From a virus, in the IMG/VR virus record IMGVR_UViG_3300020468_000033, positions 1-33,984 of that record: a DNA stretch of 33,984 nucleotides; one strand, 5' to 3'. Shown here piece after piece: positions 1 to 11,900 of this stretch. The translations under genes and the position numbers were made by a program. The notes beneath the pieces were generated by a model. That model did no database searches. It saw nothing but the letters and a program-made list of their open reading frames with translations, and was not told the DNA's origin. How positions within the stretch are numbered: position 1 is the first letter of the stretch; every line of letters begins with the position of its first letter.

Positions 1-267
1 GGTCAATTTTGCCTCTATCCGAACAACAGAATGAGGATCTATGACAACAGTATCACTCCTGAGACACCTAAGATTCCTGATTTTAAGGTATCAACCGTGT
101 ACTATCAGGTGGAGAATGGTCATGATCGTGATGGATTAGGTTCAGAGGACAATTATTTTTGGAAAACATCAAAAGAAAGGTCAGTTGACACAAATATTGG
201 AGTAGGAAATACCGCAAATTTACAAGAAGGAGTAGTAAATATCAATATTAAACCAGAATTAGGATGA
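1..267 (+). CDS. 3' end of an unrecognised phage gene (partial)
   Basis: The frame is open from the first base of the window to a TGA at 265-267, so this is the C-terminal 88 residues of a longer protein whose start lies upstream. The first ATG in view, at 31, is probably internal because the codons before it (GQFCLYPNNR) read on smoothly. I do not recognise a family. The visible part is hydrophilic and rich in Asp, Asn and Pro, has no membrane segment, and includes TPETPKIPDF and DGLGSEDNYFW. It ends in IKPELG. The stop overlaps the speD start (ATGATG at 264-269), so the two are probably translationally coupled. Its position upstream of baseplate genes allows a structural role such as a hub or wedge protein, but nothing in the sequence shows that. 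Confidence 0.7.
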   Translation, partial: GQFCLYPNNRMRIYDNSITPETPKIPDFKVSTVYYQVENGHDRDGLGSEDNYFWKTSKERSVDTNIGVGNTANLQEGVVNINIKPELG

Positions 268-593
268 TGGGAACACATTTACTAGTAAATTTTTACGATG
301 TATCGTTTTATCTCTTAAATCATCGTAAAAATTTAAAAAACCTCATGATTTCTGCTGTCGAGGATGAAGGATTGGAAATTTTAAACGTTTTTAGTCACTC
401 TTTTCCTGTTCAAGGTGTGACAGTTCTTATTTCTCTTGCAGAAAGTCATTTTTCTTGTCATACTTGGCCTGAAAATGGAACTGCAGCAGTTGATATATTC
501 ACATGTGGGTCTGGATCACCTATGAATATTGCAAAAGAACTAATTTATTTCTTTGAAACAGACGAATACAGTATAAAATCAATCAATCGTTAA
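264..593 (+). CDS. speD: S-adenosylmethionine decarboxylase proenzyme (SpeD family)
   Basis: This is a pyruvoyl-dependent decarboxylase of the small bacterial (class 1B) AdoMetDC type. The family makes decarboxylated AdoMet, the aminopropyl donor for spermidine. The hallmark ESHFSCHTWPE spans residues 60-70. Self-cleavage between Glu60 and Ser61 would turn Ser61 into the pyruvoyl group. His66 and Cys81 (FTCG) are spaced from Ser61 exactly as Ser63, His68 and Cys83 are in Thermotoga SpeD, so the catalytic set is complete. At 109 residues it is slightly shorter than cellular homologues (about 120-130). The start is ATG 264 or ATG 267; both overlap the preceding stop, and MGTHLLVNFY fits the family N-terminus. 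No spermidine synthase gene is nearby. Marine T4-like cyanophages are known to carry speD as a host-derived metabolic gene. Some SpeD homologues use ornithine or arginine instead, so the substrate is not proven. Confidence 0.93.
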   Translation: MMGTHLLVNFYDVSFYLLNHRKNLKNLMISAVEDEGLEILNVFSHSFPVQGVTVLISLAESHFSCHTWPENGTAAVDIFTCGSGSPMNIAKELIYFFETDEYSIKSINR

Positions 594-613
594 AAATTTT
601 TGAAAAAAATCGA

Positions 614-621
614 TATAAATA
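614..621 (+). promoter_or_regulatory. T4-type late promoter upstream of gp25
   Basis: TATAAATA is an exact match to the T4 late promoter -10 element, which is recognised by the phage sigma factor gp55 with sliding-clamp activation. It lies in the 46-base gap between speD and gp25, and its first base is exactly 26 bases before the gp25 ATG. The same spacing recurs upstream of gp8 and of the gene at 25130. The flanking gap is almost pure A/T. Confidence 0.8.
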
Positions 622-639
622 ATAAAAAAACTATGTTAA

Positions 640-1041
640 ATGCCAGTAACGAGGATATTTAGATCATATAAGGACATAAGTTTGTCTTTTAACCCACATC
701 CAGTGACTAAAGATCTACCAATTTTAAAAAATGAAAACGCAGTGCGTAGATCTGTGCGAAACATAGTGCAAACAATACCAACTGAAAAATTTTTTAACCC
801 TTTGTTTGGTTCTGATGTTTACCAAAGTTTATTCGACTTCGTAGATTTTGGTACAGCAGCAGTTATTGAGGATCAAATATTGACATCGATTCGTAATTTT
901 GAACCAAGAGTTGAAAATGTAACGGTTGAAGTAGACCCAAGACCAGATGATAATGATTTTGAAGTAACTGTTATTTTTGATATTGTGGGTCAAGAATTTC
1001 CAACACAAGAATACACCTTCATACTAGAGGCAACTCGATAA
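640..1041 (+). CDS. 25: baseplate wedge subunit gp25
   Basis: This is a T4 gp25-like protein (GPW_gp25 family) of 133 residues; T4 gp25 is about the same length. The family is a lysozyme-like fold without enzymatic activity. It sits at the wedge core, where it joins the gp6/gp7 bundle and helps nucleate sheath assembly. Visible family features are NAVRRSVRNIVQTIP at about residues 31-45, then FFNPLFGSDVYQSLFDF, then an EDQILTSIRNFEPRV helix and strand leading to the terminal beta hairpin. The start at 640 is chosen because an upstream ATG at 633 runs into a stop after nine codons. It is the first gene after a late promoter and is followed after one base by gp6, the same neighbour order as in other T4-like cyanophages. 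Confidence 0.93.
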   Translation: MPVTRIFRSYKDISLSFNPHPVTKDLPILKNENAVRRSVRNIVQTIPTEKFFNPLFGSDVYQSLFDFVDFGTAAVIEDQILTSIRNFEPRVENVTVEVDPRPDDNDFEVTVIFDIVGQEFPTQEYTFILEATR

Positions 1042-1042
1042 A

Positions 1043-2968
1043 ATGCCTTATAATAATTACGCAAATCTTGATTTTGACCAAATTAAGACACAAATTAAAG
1101 ATTATCTAAGATCTAATTCAAATTTTAGTGGATTTGACTTTGATGGATCTAATTTTTCAGTATTAATTGATACTCTTGCATATAATACTTATATTACATC
1201 ATTTAATGCTAATATGATAGTAAATGAATCTTTCTTAGATTCTGCAACTTTAAGAGAGAATGTTGTTTCATTAGCTAGTAATATAGGATATATACCAAGA
1301 TCAAAAACTGCTGCATTGTCTCAAATTAGTTTTGATGTAACAGTTCCAGATAATACAACAACCGTTACTCTACAACCAGGTCTTGTATGCACAGGATCAT
1401 TAAATGAATCATCTTTTACATTCTCAACTGTTGATAGCATAACATCAACAGTAAATAATAATATTGCATCATTTAGTAATGTTAATGTTTATCAAGGTAT
1501 TTACCTATCACAAGTATTTTTATATGATGGATCATTAGATCAAAGATTTATATTAGATAATCAAAATATAGATTCATCAACAATTAGAGTATCAATTAAA
1601 AAAAATGGAGATAGTGGAATAGGAATAAAATATAATTTAGCAACAGAATTAAATGATGTTACATCAGGGTCAAGAATATTTTTCTTAAGAGAAATACAGG
1701 ATGAAAGATATGAATTAATTTTTGGAGATGGTATTTTTGGAAAAAAATTAGGCACTGCACATGGATCAAGTGAAGAGGATGGTGATACAATAACAGTACA
1801 ATATTTAATTACAGATGGTGATGATGGAAATGGTGTGTCTAATTTTACTTTTTCCGGAACTCTTGTAAATCAAAATGGTGGGACTATTGCTCCGGAGTCC
1901 TCAGTTCTTATAACAACAAATCAATCATCAATCAACGGATCAGAAATAGAGTCTTTAAGTTCAATTAAATATTATTCACCCTTCTCATATTCTTCACAGA
2001 ATCGTGCAGTAACTGCAAGGGACTATGAATCACTAATAAAAAAAATATATCCAAATACAGAATCTGTTGCTGTGATAGGAGGGGAAGAACTTGATCCACC
2101 AGAATTTGGAACAATAAACATAAGTATCAAACCAAAAAATGGAAGTTTTGTATCTGATTTTTCGAAACAACTTATATTATCAAAATTAAAAACATATGCA
2201 GTTTCTGGTATAAATCAAAAGATAGTTGATTTAAAAGTATTATATGTTGAAATATTATCATCTGTTTACTATAACAATTCTTTAGTTTCAAGTTCATCAA
2301 CATTGAAAACTTCAATAATTGATAATTTAAACGCATATTCAAATTCAATTGAATTAAATAAATTTGGTGGAAGGTTTAAATATAGTAAAATTTTACAAGT
2401 AATTGATAAAACAGATACATCAATTACATCTAATATTACAAAGGTAGTATTGAGAAGAGATTTACAGGTGTCTTCAAATAAATTTGCACAATATGAACTA
2501 TGTTTTGGTAATCAATTTCATGTTAATACATCGGGATTTAATATAAAATCAACAGGATTTTTTATTAATGGTGTAAGTTCAAAGGTATATTTAACTGACG
2601 TTCCTAATAGTGATATGAGAACTGGGGTTATTTCCATTGTAAGAGAAAATACCTCAGGAAATACAGATGTGTTTACTGTTGTTAAATCGTCAGCAGGTAT
2701 CGTTGATTATGTAAAAGGTGAGGTAATACTAAACACAGTTAATATTGTATCAACAGAAAAACCTAATAATATTATTGAGATTCAAGCTTTTCCCGAATCG
2801 AATGATGTTGTTGGACTTAAAGATTTGTATGTATCTTTTAGTGTTGCAGATAGCACCATAAATATGGTTAGAGATGTCATAGCATCAGGTGATGATATTT
2901 CTGGTGTACAATTTGCCAGAGATTTCTATACATCTAGTTATTCAAACGGAAACTTAAAACGTATATAA
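1043..2968 (+). CDS. 6: baseplate wedge subunit gp6
   Basis: This is a T4 gp6-like protein of 641 residues (T4 gp6 is 660). gp6 forms the continuous inner ring of the baseplate and holds neighbouring wedges together during contraction. The N-terminus (NLDFDQIKTQIKDYLRSN, residues 8-25) and the segment through NESFLDSATLRENV are typical of cyanophage gp6. RAVTARDYESLIKKIYPN, at about 321-338, is the baseplate J-like signature seen in gp6 and P2 gpJ families. A GTINISIKPKNG segment and a C-terminal beta-rich region follow. It starts one base after the gp25 stop and ends one base before the gp7-like gene, with no room for a promoter, so these three genes should be transcribed and translated together from the promoter at 614. 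Confidence 0.93.
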   Translation: MPYNNYANLDFDQIKTQIKDYLRSNSNFSGFDFDGSNFSVLIDTLAYNTYITSFNANMIVNESFLDSATLRENVVSLASNIGYIPRSKTAALSQISFDVTVPDNTTTVTLQPGLVCTGSLNESSFTFSTVDSITSTVNNNIASFSNVNVYQGIYLSQVFLYDGSLDQRFILDNQNIDSSTIRVSIKKNGDSGIGIKYNLATELNDVTSGSRIFFLREIQDERYELIFGDGIFGKKLGTAHGSSEEDGDTITVQYLITDGDDGNGVSNFTFSGTLVNQNGGTIAPESSVLITTNQSSINGSEIESLSSIKYYSPFSYSSQNRAVTARDYESLIKKIYPNTESVAVIGGEELDPPEFGTINISIKPKNGSFVSDFSKQLILSKLKTYAVSGINQKIVDLKVLYVEILSSVYYNNSLVSSSSTLKTSIIDNLNAYSNSIELNKFGGRFKYSKILQVIDKTDTSITSNITKVVLRRDLQVSSNKFAQYELCFGNQFHVNTSGFNIKSTGFFINGVSSKVYLTDVPNSDMRTGVISIVRENTSGNTDVFTVVKSSAGIVDYVKGEVILNTVNIVSTEKPNNIIEIQAFPESNDVVGLKDLYVSFSVADSTINMVRDVIASGDDISGVQFARDFYTSSYSNGNLKRI

Positions 2969-2969
2969 T

Positions 2970-5900
2970 ATGATTGGCACTGGTATTAATACAAGAGTAA
3001 AAATACAAGATATTTTATCGAATCAACTTCCACAATTTATTTTGGATGAGAGTCCGTTAACTGTAGATTTTTTAAAACAATACTATATTTCTCAAGAAAA
3101 TCAAGGTGCACCGATTGATCTTGTTGATAATTTAGATCAATATTTAAATCTGGATCATTTAACCCCAGATGTAATTCAAAATTCCACCACTTTGACTGGT
3201 ATCACTACTATTGGTGCTAAAACAATTTCTGTTAATAGTACAAAAGGATTTCCAAATCAATATGGTTTACTAAAGATTGATGATGAAATAATCACTTATA
3301 CTGGAATTACTACTAATACATTTACTGGTTGTGAACGTGGGTTTAGTGGTATTACAAGTTATCATGCAGATCTTGAAAAAGAAAATTTAGTTTTTTCAAC
3401 ATCCATTGCATCAAAACACTCATCATCAACTTCTGTTGAAAATTTATCAGTTTTATTTTTAAAAGAATTTTACGAAAAAATTAAATCAACAATAACACCA
3501 GGACTTGAAAAAACAAATTTTGCAACTGATCTAAATGTTGGTAATTTTTTAAAGAATTCTCGATCATTATATCAATCAAAAGGGACAGACGAATCTTTTA
3601 GAATATTATTCAGAGCATTATTTAATGTAGCTGCTAAAGTTATAAATTTAGAAAATTTTCTTATTAAGCCATCATCAGCAAAGTATATTAGAAGAGATAT
3701 TGCAATTGCCGAAGTAATATCAGGAAATCCTTTACTTCTTGTAGGACAATCATTATTTAAAAGTGATTTAAACTCAGATATAAACACATCTATTTCACAA
3801 GTTGAACCGTTTACAAGAAATAATAAACAATATTTTAAATTTGAACTTTTTGTTGGATTTGATAATGAATCAGAAATTTCAAATGATTTTACTATAATTC
3901 CTAATACAAAATCTCTTGAAGATGTATCTATTGGATCATCAGTTGTTAGTGTTGACTCAACTGTCGGTTTTGGAACATCAGGAACAATAGTCTCTGGACT
4001 TACTACATTTTCTTATGGTAGTAAAACTATTAATCAATTTTTAGATTGCACCGATATAACAAATCAAATTTTAACAACCGATAATATCAGATCAAATAAT
4101 ATTTACTATTCCTATGAAAATGGAGATCTAAGTAAAAAAGTAGAATTAAGATTTACCGGTGTTTTAAATGAGTATGAAAATATAAACTCATTAGATGTTG
4201 AAGAGAGTGATGAGTTATTTGTTAAAAATATTGGTGATAAAATAATAAATCCCACAGTAAAAAATTATAAACAAACATTTGCAAATTCTTGGATTTATAA
4301 TACTAGTTCAACTTATGAAATAAAAGAATTTACTGGTAGTTCTACTATAACATTGTCTAGTGAATGTGATAAATCTAGTTTAAAAGCAGGTGATAAAATA
4401 GAGTTACTAAAATCAGGAACAAATGAAGTTGTTTATCCATTAGAGAATGATGATATTCCATATGTTAATCAAATAATTGACGAAAATACAGTAAGTTTGG
4501 AAAATTTTGAATTTACACAAACAACTGGTGAAAAATATAAAATACGTAGAAAACTTAACAAGGCATTTTCTGATATAAATGCTGCACAAATATTATATGG
4601 AAATAATAAAATTACATCAGATATTCAAAATTTGTATATCGATGAAGATGAAAATTTTGCTTATGTTGCATCAAATTCATTACCATCTTATAATGAAAGT
4701 TTAATATCAGAAAAATATCCCTTTACAGAATTAATAGAAGCACGGATAAATGAAGAAACTTTGAGGATTGGAATTAACACAGAGGGTCAACTAAATGATA
4801 AAAATGATTTAGAAAAATTTACAACTATTACATTTGAAGAAAATGTAAGTTTTATAACCGGAACAGAGGTATTTTATCAACCAAGTGGTGAACCTTTAGT
4901 TGGACTTGAGACAGGATCCTACTTTATTAAAAATAATATTGATGGTAATATAAAGAAAATTAAATTATATAATTCAAGATCTAATATACCAAGTGATTCG
5001 TTTATATCTTTCACACCACCCGTTGGAATTTCTACTCACGTATTTACTTTAATCGATCATAAAGAAAGATTAATTACACCTCAAAAATTATTAAAAAAAT
5101 TCCCGTTAAAACAAGATTTATCAACAGGAGTAAATGAAACTACTAATCCTGGTCAAATAGGAATGTTAATAAATGGTGTTGAAATATCAAATTATAAATC
5201 AAATGATAAAATATATTTTGGTCCTTTAAATACAACTTCTATTTTAAGTGGTGGTGCTAATTTTGATGTTGTAGATGAACCAAAATTTACAGTTTCAACT
5301 GGAATAGGAACGACTGCTTTAGTTCAACCAGTAATAAATGGATCTGTTGAAAAGATTCTTGTTGACCCTCAGGAATTTGATATAAATGAGGTAATTTCAA
5401 TAGGAGTAACAGGTGGTAATGGTTCTAATTGTGTACTGGAACCAATTATTGTTAAAAGATTTAGAAGTGTTATTTTTGATTCAAGAACAACGTTAACTGG
5501 TGGTGGAATTAACACTTCAATAAATACAATAACATTTTTAAAGGAGCACAGTTTTGTTGATGGTCAGGAGATCGTGTATGATAATCAAAATAGCACTTCT
5601 GTGTCCACTGCATCAACAACTTTATTTGATGGTGCATCTTATTTTGCATCAGTTCTCAATAATAAGACAATAAGATTATATAACACTTTTGAAGATCAAA
5701 GAGCAAGTATAAATCCAATTAATATAATAGGTGGTGGTAGTGGTATTCAAAAATTTAGATTAAATTCATCAAAAAATAATTTATCAGAAGTAAAAGTAAT
5801 AAATCCTGGTGAAAATTATAGAAATAAAAAACTATTAGTAAAACCAACTGGAATTTTAACTAATTATAATGCAATTCAATTTACAAATCACGGATTTGAA

Positions 5901-8900
5901 ACTGGTGATGTAGTTCAATACTCCAATGCTGTTGGATTAGGGACAACACAACCTGAATTCATTTCTGGACTAAGCACTACTAATGATTATTTTGTAAAAA
6001 AATTAGATGGAAATAAATTTCAATTATATGATACAGGTGTTGGTGGTACAATTACCTCGAATTTTGAAAGAGATGACATAGTAGAAATATCATCAACTGG
6101 AACTGGATTTCAACAATTCAGTTATCCAAAAGTAAAGGCATATATCAATTTCACATCGGTTGGTCTGGGCACGACTTCACTTCAAACAGTTGAATTGACT
6201 CCTGTGGTCAAAGGTTCTGTAACAAATTTATATCTATATGAGAATGGCACTGGATATGGTTCAACCATATTAAATTATCATAAAAAACCTACCATATCAA
6301 TTCAAAATGGAAAAGATTCCTCATTAAAATTAAATATTATTAATGGTCAGGTGGATTCTGTTAGTATTGAATATGGTGGAACTGAATATTTTTCATCTCC
6401 TGACCTTATTGTAAATGACACAAACGGATCTGGAGCAGAATTAAGACCTATTATAACAAATCAAAAATTAACTGACGTAGTTGTGATTAATCCTGGTTTA
6501 GGGTATTCAACTGATGCTACAGTTACTGTTAAACCATCAGGATCAGATTTTATTTTTGATGTAGATGTCAGATCTTTAACATTAAACAAAAATTATAATA
6601 ATTCAACAAATGCATCTTTTTTATCTAAAGGTGATGGTAAATTAAAGTATTCTAAGTGTGGTTATAGCACCGATACATTTAATGATGGGGGTGATGTTGC
6701 ATCATCAATTATAGGTTGGGCTTATGATGGTAATCCAATTTATGGACCTTTTGGACGGGAGGGAGTAGATGGGAGTGGTTCAATAAAAACTTTAAGTTCT
6801 AGTTATGTTGTAGATACAAATTATATTGATAGACCAAGTTTATTGAATTTTCCATCAGAATTTTTTGTTGAAGATTTTAAATTTAATAATAGTGGAGATT
6901 TAGATAAGTATAACGGTAGATTTGAAATTAATAATGATTTTCCAAATGGTATATATGCCTATCATGCATTAGTTGATACATCAGGATCCAATAATCCTAA
7001 ATTTCCATTTTTTATTGGTGATAAATTTAAATCAAAAATAATTGAAAGTAATTTTACAGAATTTAATCAATCATATGATTTAAATTCTTCTGGTTTTAAA
7101 AGAAATACATTTCCATATAAAGTATCAGATTCTTTTGCTGATAATGATTTTTTAGTTGAAACTAATGAGATAACACAACAAAAGAGTATAGTAGAATCTG
7201 TATCATCAGGAACAGTAGATGGTATAAAAGTTGTTAATTCTGGTCAAAATTATAAAGTTAATGATAATTTAATCTTTGATAATTCGAATACAAGTGGTGA
7301 TGGATTAACTGTAAGAGTATCAAAATTAAAGGGTAAAGAGATAACAAATATTGATACTACTGTTAATCAAATTGATAATGTAGTATTAATATGGAATCAG
7401 GATCAAATAATTATTGATACCGATATTCCACATAATTTCAATGATAAAGATTCAGTAGTGTTGTCAGGATTATCCACAGATATTATTAGTATAGATCAGT
7501 TTAATATTATAGGGGTATCTTCTTTCGTATCTAAAAATATATCAACTATACATGCTACTGTAACTGCAGGTTTAACAACAGAAATTAATGTTTCAAATAT
7601 TCCTGAAAATGTATCAATTGGAGGAAGTATAAGAGTTGGTATTGAAACTATGAAAATTTTGAATGTTTTTGATAATAATGTTCTAAGAATAAAAAGATCT
7701 TTGACAGGAACCTCACATTCAGCTACTTCACCAATTATTTTTGAACCGAATACATTTACATTTGATAAAAAATTATCATTCTTCGATTCTAAGAAAAATA
7801 ATAAAGTATTTTTCAATCCAACAAAATCTGTTGGAGTTGGCACTACACCAGGATTTAATCATCAGACTTCTTTTGTATTTTTAGATAGCACAGTTAATAG
7901 AAATATACCTACACAAAAAGTATTATTAAGTAATCATCCTTTCTATAATAATCAAAAAATTAATTTAACTATACCATCTGGTAAAGCTCAAATTTCCGTA
8001 TCAACAACACCAACATCTGCTGTATTTAATTTACCAACAACTAATTTATACATTGTAGATTCTGGAAAAGATTTAATAGGATTGAAAACAGGACTTGGCG
8101 CATCATTTAATGATTTATTTTTCAGATCTATATCAGGAAGTAATGATAGTGATGAGTACTTATTCAAAAGTGAATTCAATCAAGTAACAGCAAATATTAA
8201 AAAGTTTAATACAAAAGTAACCTTAAGTACTTCACATACTCTAGCATTTAATGACGAAATTTCATTAGATGTTAAACCAAGTTTGAATGTAGGGATTGGA
8301 ACCTTATCAACAGTTAGTGTTAAACGTGATTTAAACACAGGGCATTTATTATTTGATCAAATAGGATTAAATTCGACAGGTATTAATACAACTACAAATA
8401 CCTTAACAGTACAGTCCCATAATTTAAAAACTGGAGATAAAATAAAATATAATTCTAATTTAGCACCACAAGGTCTTGTTAACAAAGAATATTTTGTTTT
8501 TAAAGTTGATGATAATAATTTTAAATTTACTGAAAGTTATCTAGATTCTCAAAGTAAACCACCTGTAGTCGTTGGATTAGGTTCAACTGGAGGATCAACA
8601 CAAACAGTATCAAAAATAAATCCATCTATAAATGTTGTTAAAAATAATAATCTTGTTTTTGATTTATCAGATTCTTCTCTTAATGACTATGAATTTAGAG
8701 TTTACTATGATAATGATTTTAATAATCAATTTATATCTATGGGATCATCTACTAGTTTGAACGTAGTTCAAGTTGGATCATCATTAACTGTTGGATTTTC
8801 TACCTCATTACCATCAAAACTATATTACAATTTGGTAAAATCTGGATATATTAGCACAGTAGATACTGAAGTAATTGATAATAATCAAATAAATTATGTA

Positions 8901-11900
8901 AACAGCAACTATAACGGAGATTATAAAGTTTCATCCATTGGTTCAACCACATTTGATATATTTTTAGACAAAGAACCTGAGAGATTATCTTATAATACCA
9001 ATAATTTCAATGAAAATTTAATTTCTAAATCAAACTCAATTTCTTACAAAACAACCTCTACATCATCTCAGGATGGCATAGGAGACGTTGAATTGATATC
9101 AGGTGGAACAGGATATAAAAAACTGCCAGTGCTATCTGGATCGTCTTCTACGATTGCCTCAGATGCAACTGTTGATTTACTATCAGAATCAATAGGTAAT
9201 ATACAAAAAGTAAGAGTTTTAAATGATAGTTTTGAGTATTCAACAGACAAGACTTTACAACCTAATTCACCTGTATCTCCATTAATTAAAACTTTAAATG
9301 GAAATACTATAGGAATTATTACTGTCACATCTGGAGGTCAAAACTATAGCAGTACTCCTAAAATAATTATTGTTGATCCAAATACAGGTTTAGAAATAAA
9401 CAGTGGATATTTCGAAGTGATAATGAATCAAAGCACAATATCAAACGTATTAATTAATGATAAACCAAATGGGTTGCCAGAAGAAAGGGTAAAAATAATA
9501 ACGACAAATAACACAAATGGTGTTTCAATACAATCAATTGATTTTGATAATAGTGTTGGAACTTCATTTACATGTTTCATATCAACTCCATTAAATGGGT
9601 TTAATATTGAACCATTTACAGCTGGAGATGAAGTTTTTATAGAAGGAGTTCAAAAATATATTGGTGTTTCAACAACTGGAGAAAATTTACCTTTTGTTGG
9701 TAGTGGACATAATTCATCAGATTACAAATATTCTTTCTTAAAAGTATCTGAGTATAATAAGAATACTAATCCAAGAAAAGTTATTATATCTGTATCAGGA
9801 ATACAAACTACAAATAGCACAGGAGTAAGCACTTACGTTGGTATCGCAGTTACGAATCAAAATAACTTTGCCACTATTATTAATAAATCCAGATATCCTA
9901 TTTTTGATTTTAATATAATCAAATCAGTGTTCATAAACGGTGAGAGATTGACAGTAAATAATATAAGTAGAAATTTGTCTGTATCGAGGTACAATGACAA
10001 TTATATTAAAGTTATTGGTTCATTTGATTTAAAAGTAGGTGATATTATTTTAGGTCAAAGTTCAAATTCAAAAGCCGAAGTTAGAGAAATAAATGAAAGT
10101 AAAGGTATTTTTAAAATAGATTTTGCATCTAGAAAAGATATTGGATGGGATGATGAAGTTGGTAAGTTAAGTATTGATAACCAAGTTACTCCCAATAATG
10201 ATTATTTCCAAAATTTATCATACTCAATTAAGAGTGAAATACCATGGAATAAATTTGAAACACCGGTTAATGATATACTTCATACCTCAGGATTGAAAAA
10301 TTTTGCTGATACAGAACTTTCATCATCATCTAGTGTTGGGATAGGATCGACATCTACAACATCAATTACTATAAACATAATTGATGATAAAAGAGTAGAT
10401 GTTATCAAAAATATTGATTTATCAAGAGATAAAGACCCTGTTAACAATTCTTCAAAATTTATAGAATTTAAAAATATTAGACTCACTGACTTTATTAGAT
10501 GTGAAAGTAATAATGTTCTTAATGTTGATGATATAAGTAAAGATTTTTCTAACATTGACGGAAATCCTGATACATTTTTAGATATTTTAAATTTAAATCA
10601 AGTAAAATCTTTTACAAATTTACTAGTTAGAGTAAATAGTTTTATTGGAACAGAGTTAGAATTACAAGAATTATTATTACTAAGTTCATTAAAAAACACT
10701 TCCAGTGCGTCTCCTAGTGAATTGCAAAATGCTTTGATTATTAAATCAAAATTGAATAATGTTGGAACTAATAATATTACTGCAAAAAATGAAACACTTG
10801 GTGATTTTTCTATCGCAACAAATGATGCAGGTGAAAATGTTTTAAGGTATACTCCAAAAGATAAGTTTGATACTGATTATGATTTTAAAATAATAGAAAA
10901 CATATTTACTTCCACTAATGAGTTAGTTCAACCTGTTAGTGGAATTGGCACACTAAGTTTAGGTGTCATAAGACTCATGTCTTCGGAAACTCTCTCTAGA
11001 AGTGGAATTACCACTTCAATTATATCTCTTCCATCAGATCAGTTTAAATCATATTTTGTCAACACTCAAATTGTTAATACAAATTCAGGGGAAATTGATT
11101 TTGTCGAATCTTATTTAACTCATGATAATGTTAATTCTTACTATTCTGAATATTATACGGATAATAATAATACTAATAGTAGAGTGGGTATTTTTAGTGG
11201 TGATTTATCAAATGGAAATCTATCATTAAGTTTTTATAATGATACTGAAGATGTTGTTTTATTAATTAAATCAAAAATAGTGGGTATTGGAACAACTGGA
11301 TTAGGAAATGGTGAGCATAGATTTTTATCAAATGATCAAATAGGAGGACAAGAGAGAAGTATTGTATACCAAGGTATAACAACAGCAGGTGTGGGAACAA
11401 CTTCAATAATCGATTTAGATAAAAATTTATTCAATGCTTTTAAATCAGTTGTTGAGGTAAGCATAGGATCTTCCAAAGCTTTACATCAAGTTTATTCAAT
11501 AAATGATGGATCTCAAATTTTCACTCAACCAGCTCAATTCTTATCAGTTGGATCTACGTCATTATTTGATGATAACATTGGACTAGGAACATTTGGTGGA
11601 GTATATGACGGATCAAAAATAAAAATTAATTTTTATCCTGATAATTTAACTGGTATATGCACTGTAAAAACATTCAATCAATGTTTTTATAATTCAAATG
11701 ATACTAAAAATGTAGCAAATGATTTGGAGTATGGTTCAATAAGAGAGTCTATTGATTTAAAATTCTTTAATGCAATTAATGGTGTTAGAATTAATAGAAC
11801 TGATTTTGAATTAAATTCAAATAATATTCCTATTTTTAGTAAAACTTTTAATCCTAATTCAGTTTCATTAGCAGCAACTACTGGTATTTTTACTATAAAT

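Noticed and set aside
594-613. Possible terminator after speD (AAAAATTTTT and A-runs)
   Set aside because: There is no GC stem; the short palindrome of A/T would form only a weak hairpin.
2867-2874. CATAAATA about 100 bases before gp7, and GATAAATA at 17193-17200 before the DUF4815 gene
   Set aside because: Both are inside coding sequence, off the 26-base spacing, and seven-base matches of this type are expected many times in a window this AT-rich.
7496-7843. Antisense frames inside the gp7-like gene (115 codons here, others of 60-91 codons)
   Set aside because: All lie opposite a continuous repeat-structured coding frame and show no family features or start signals.
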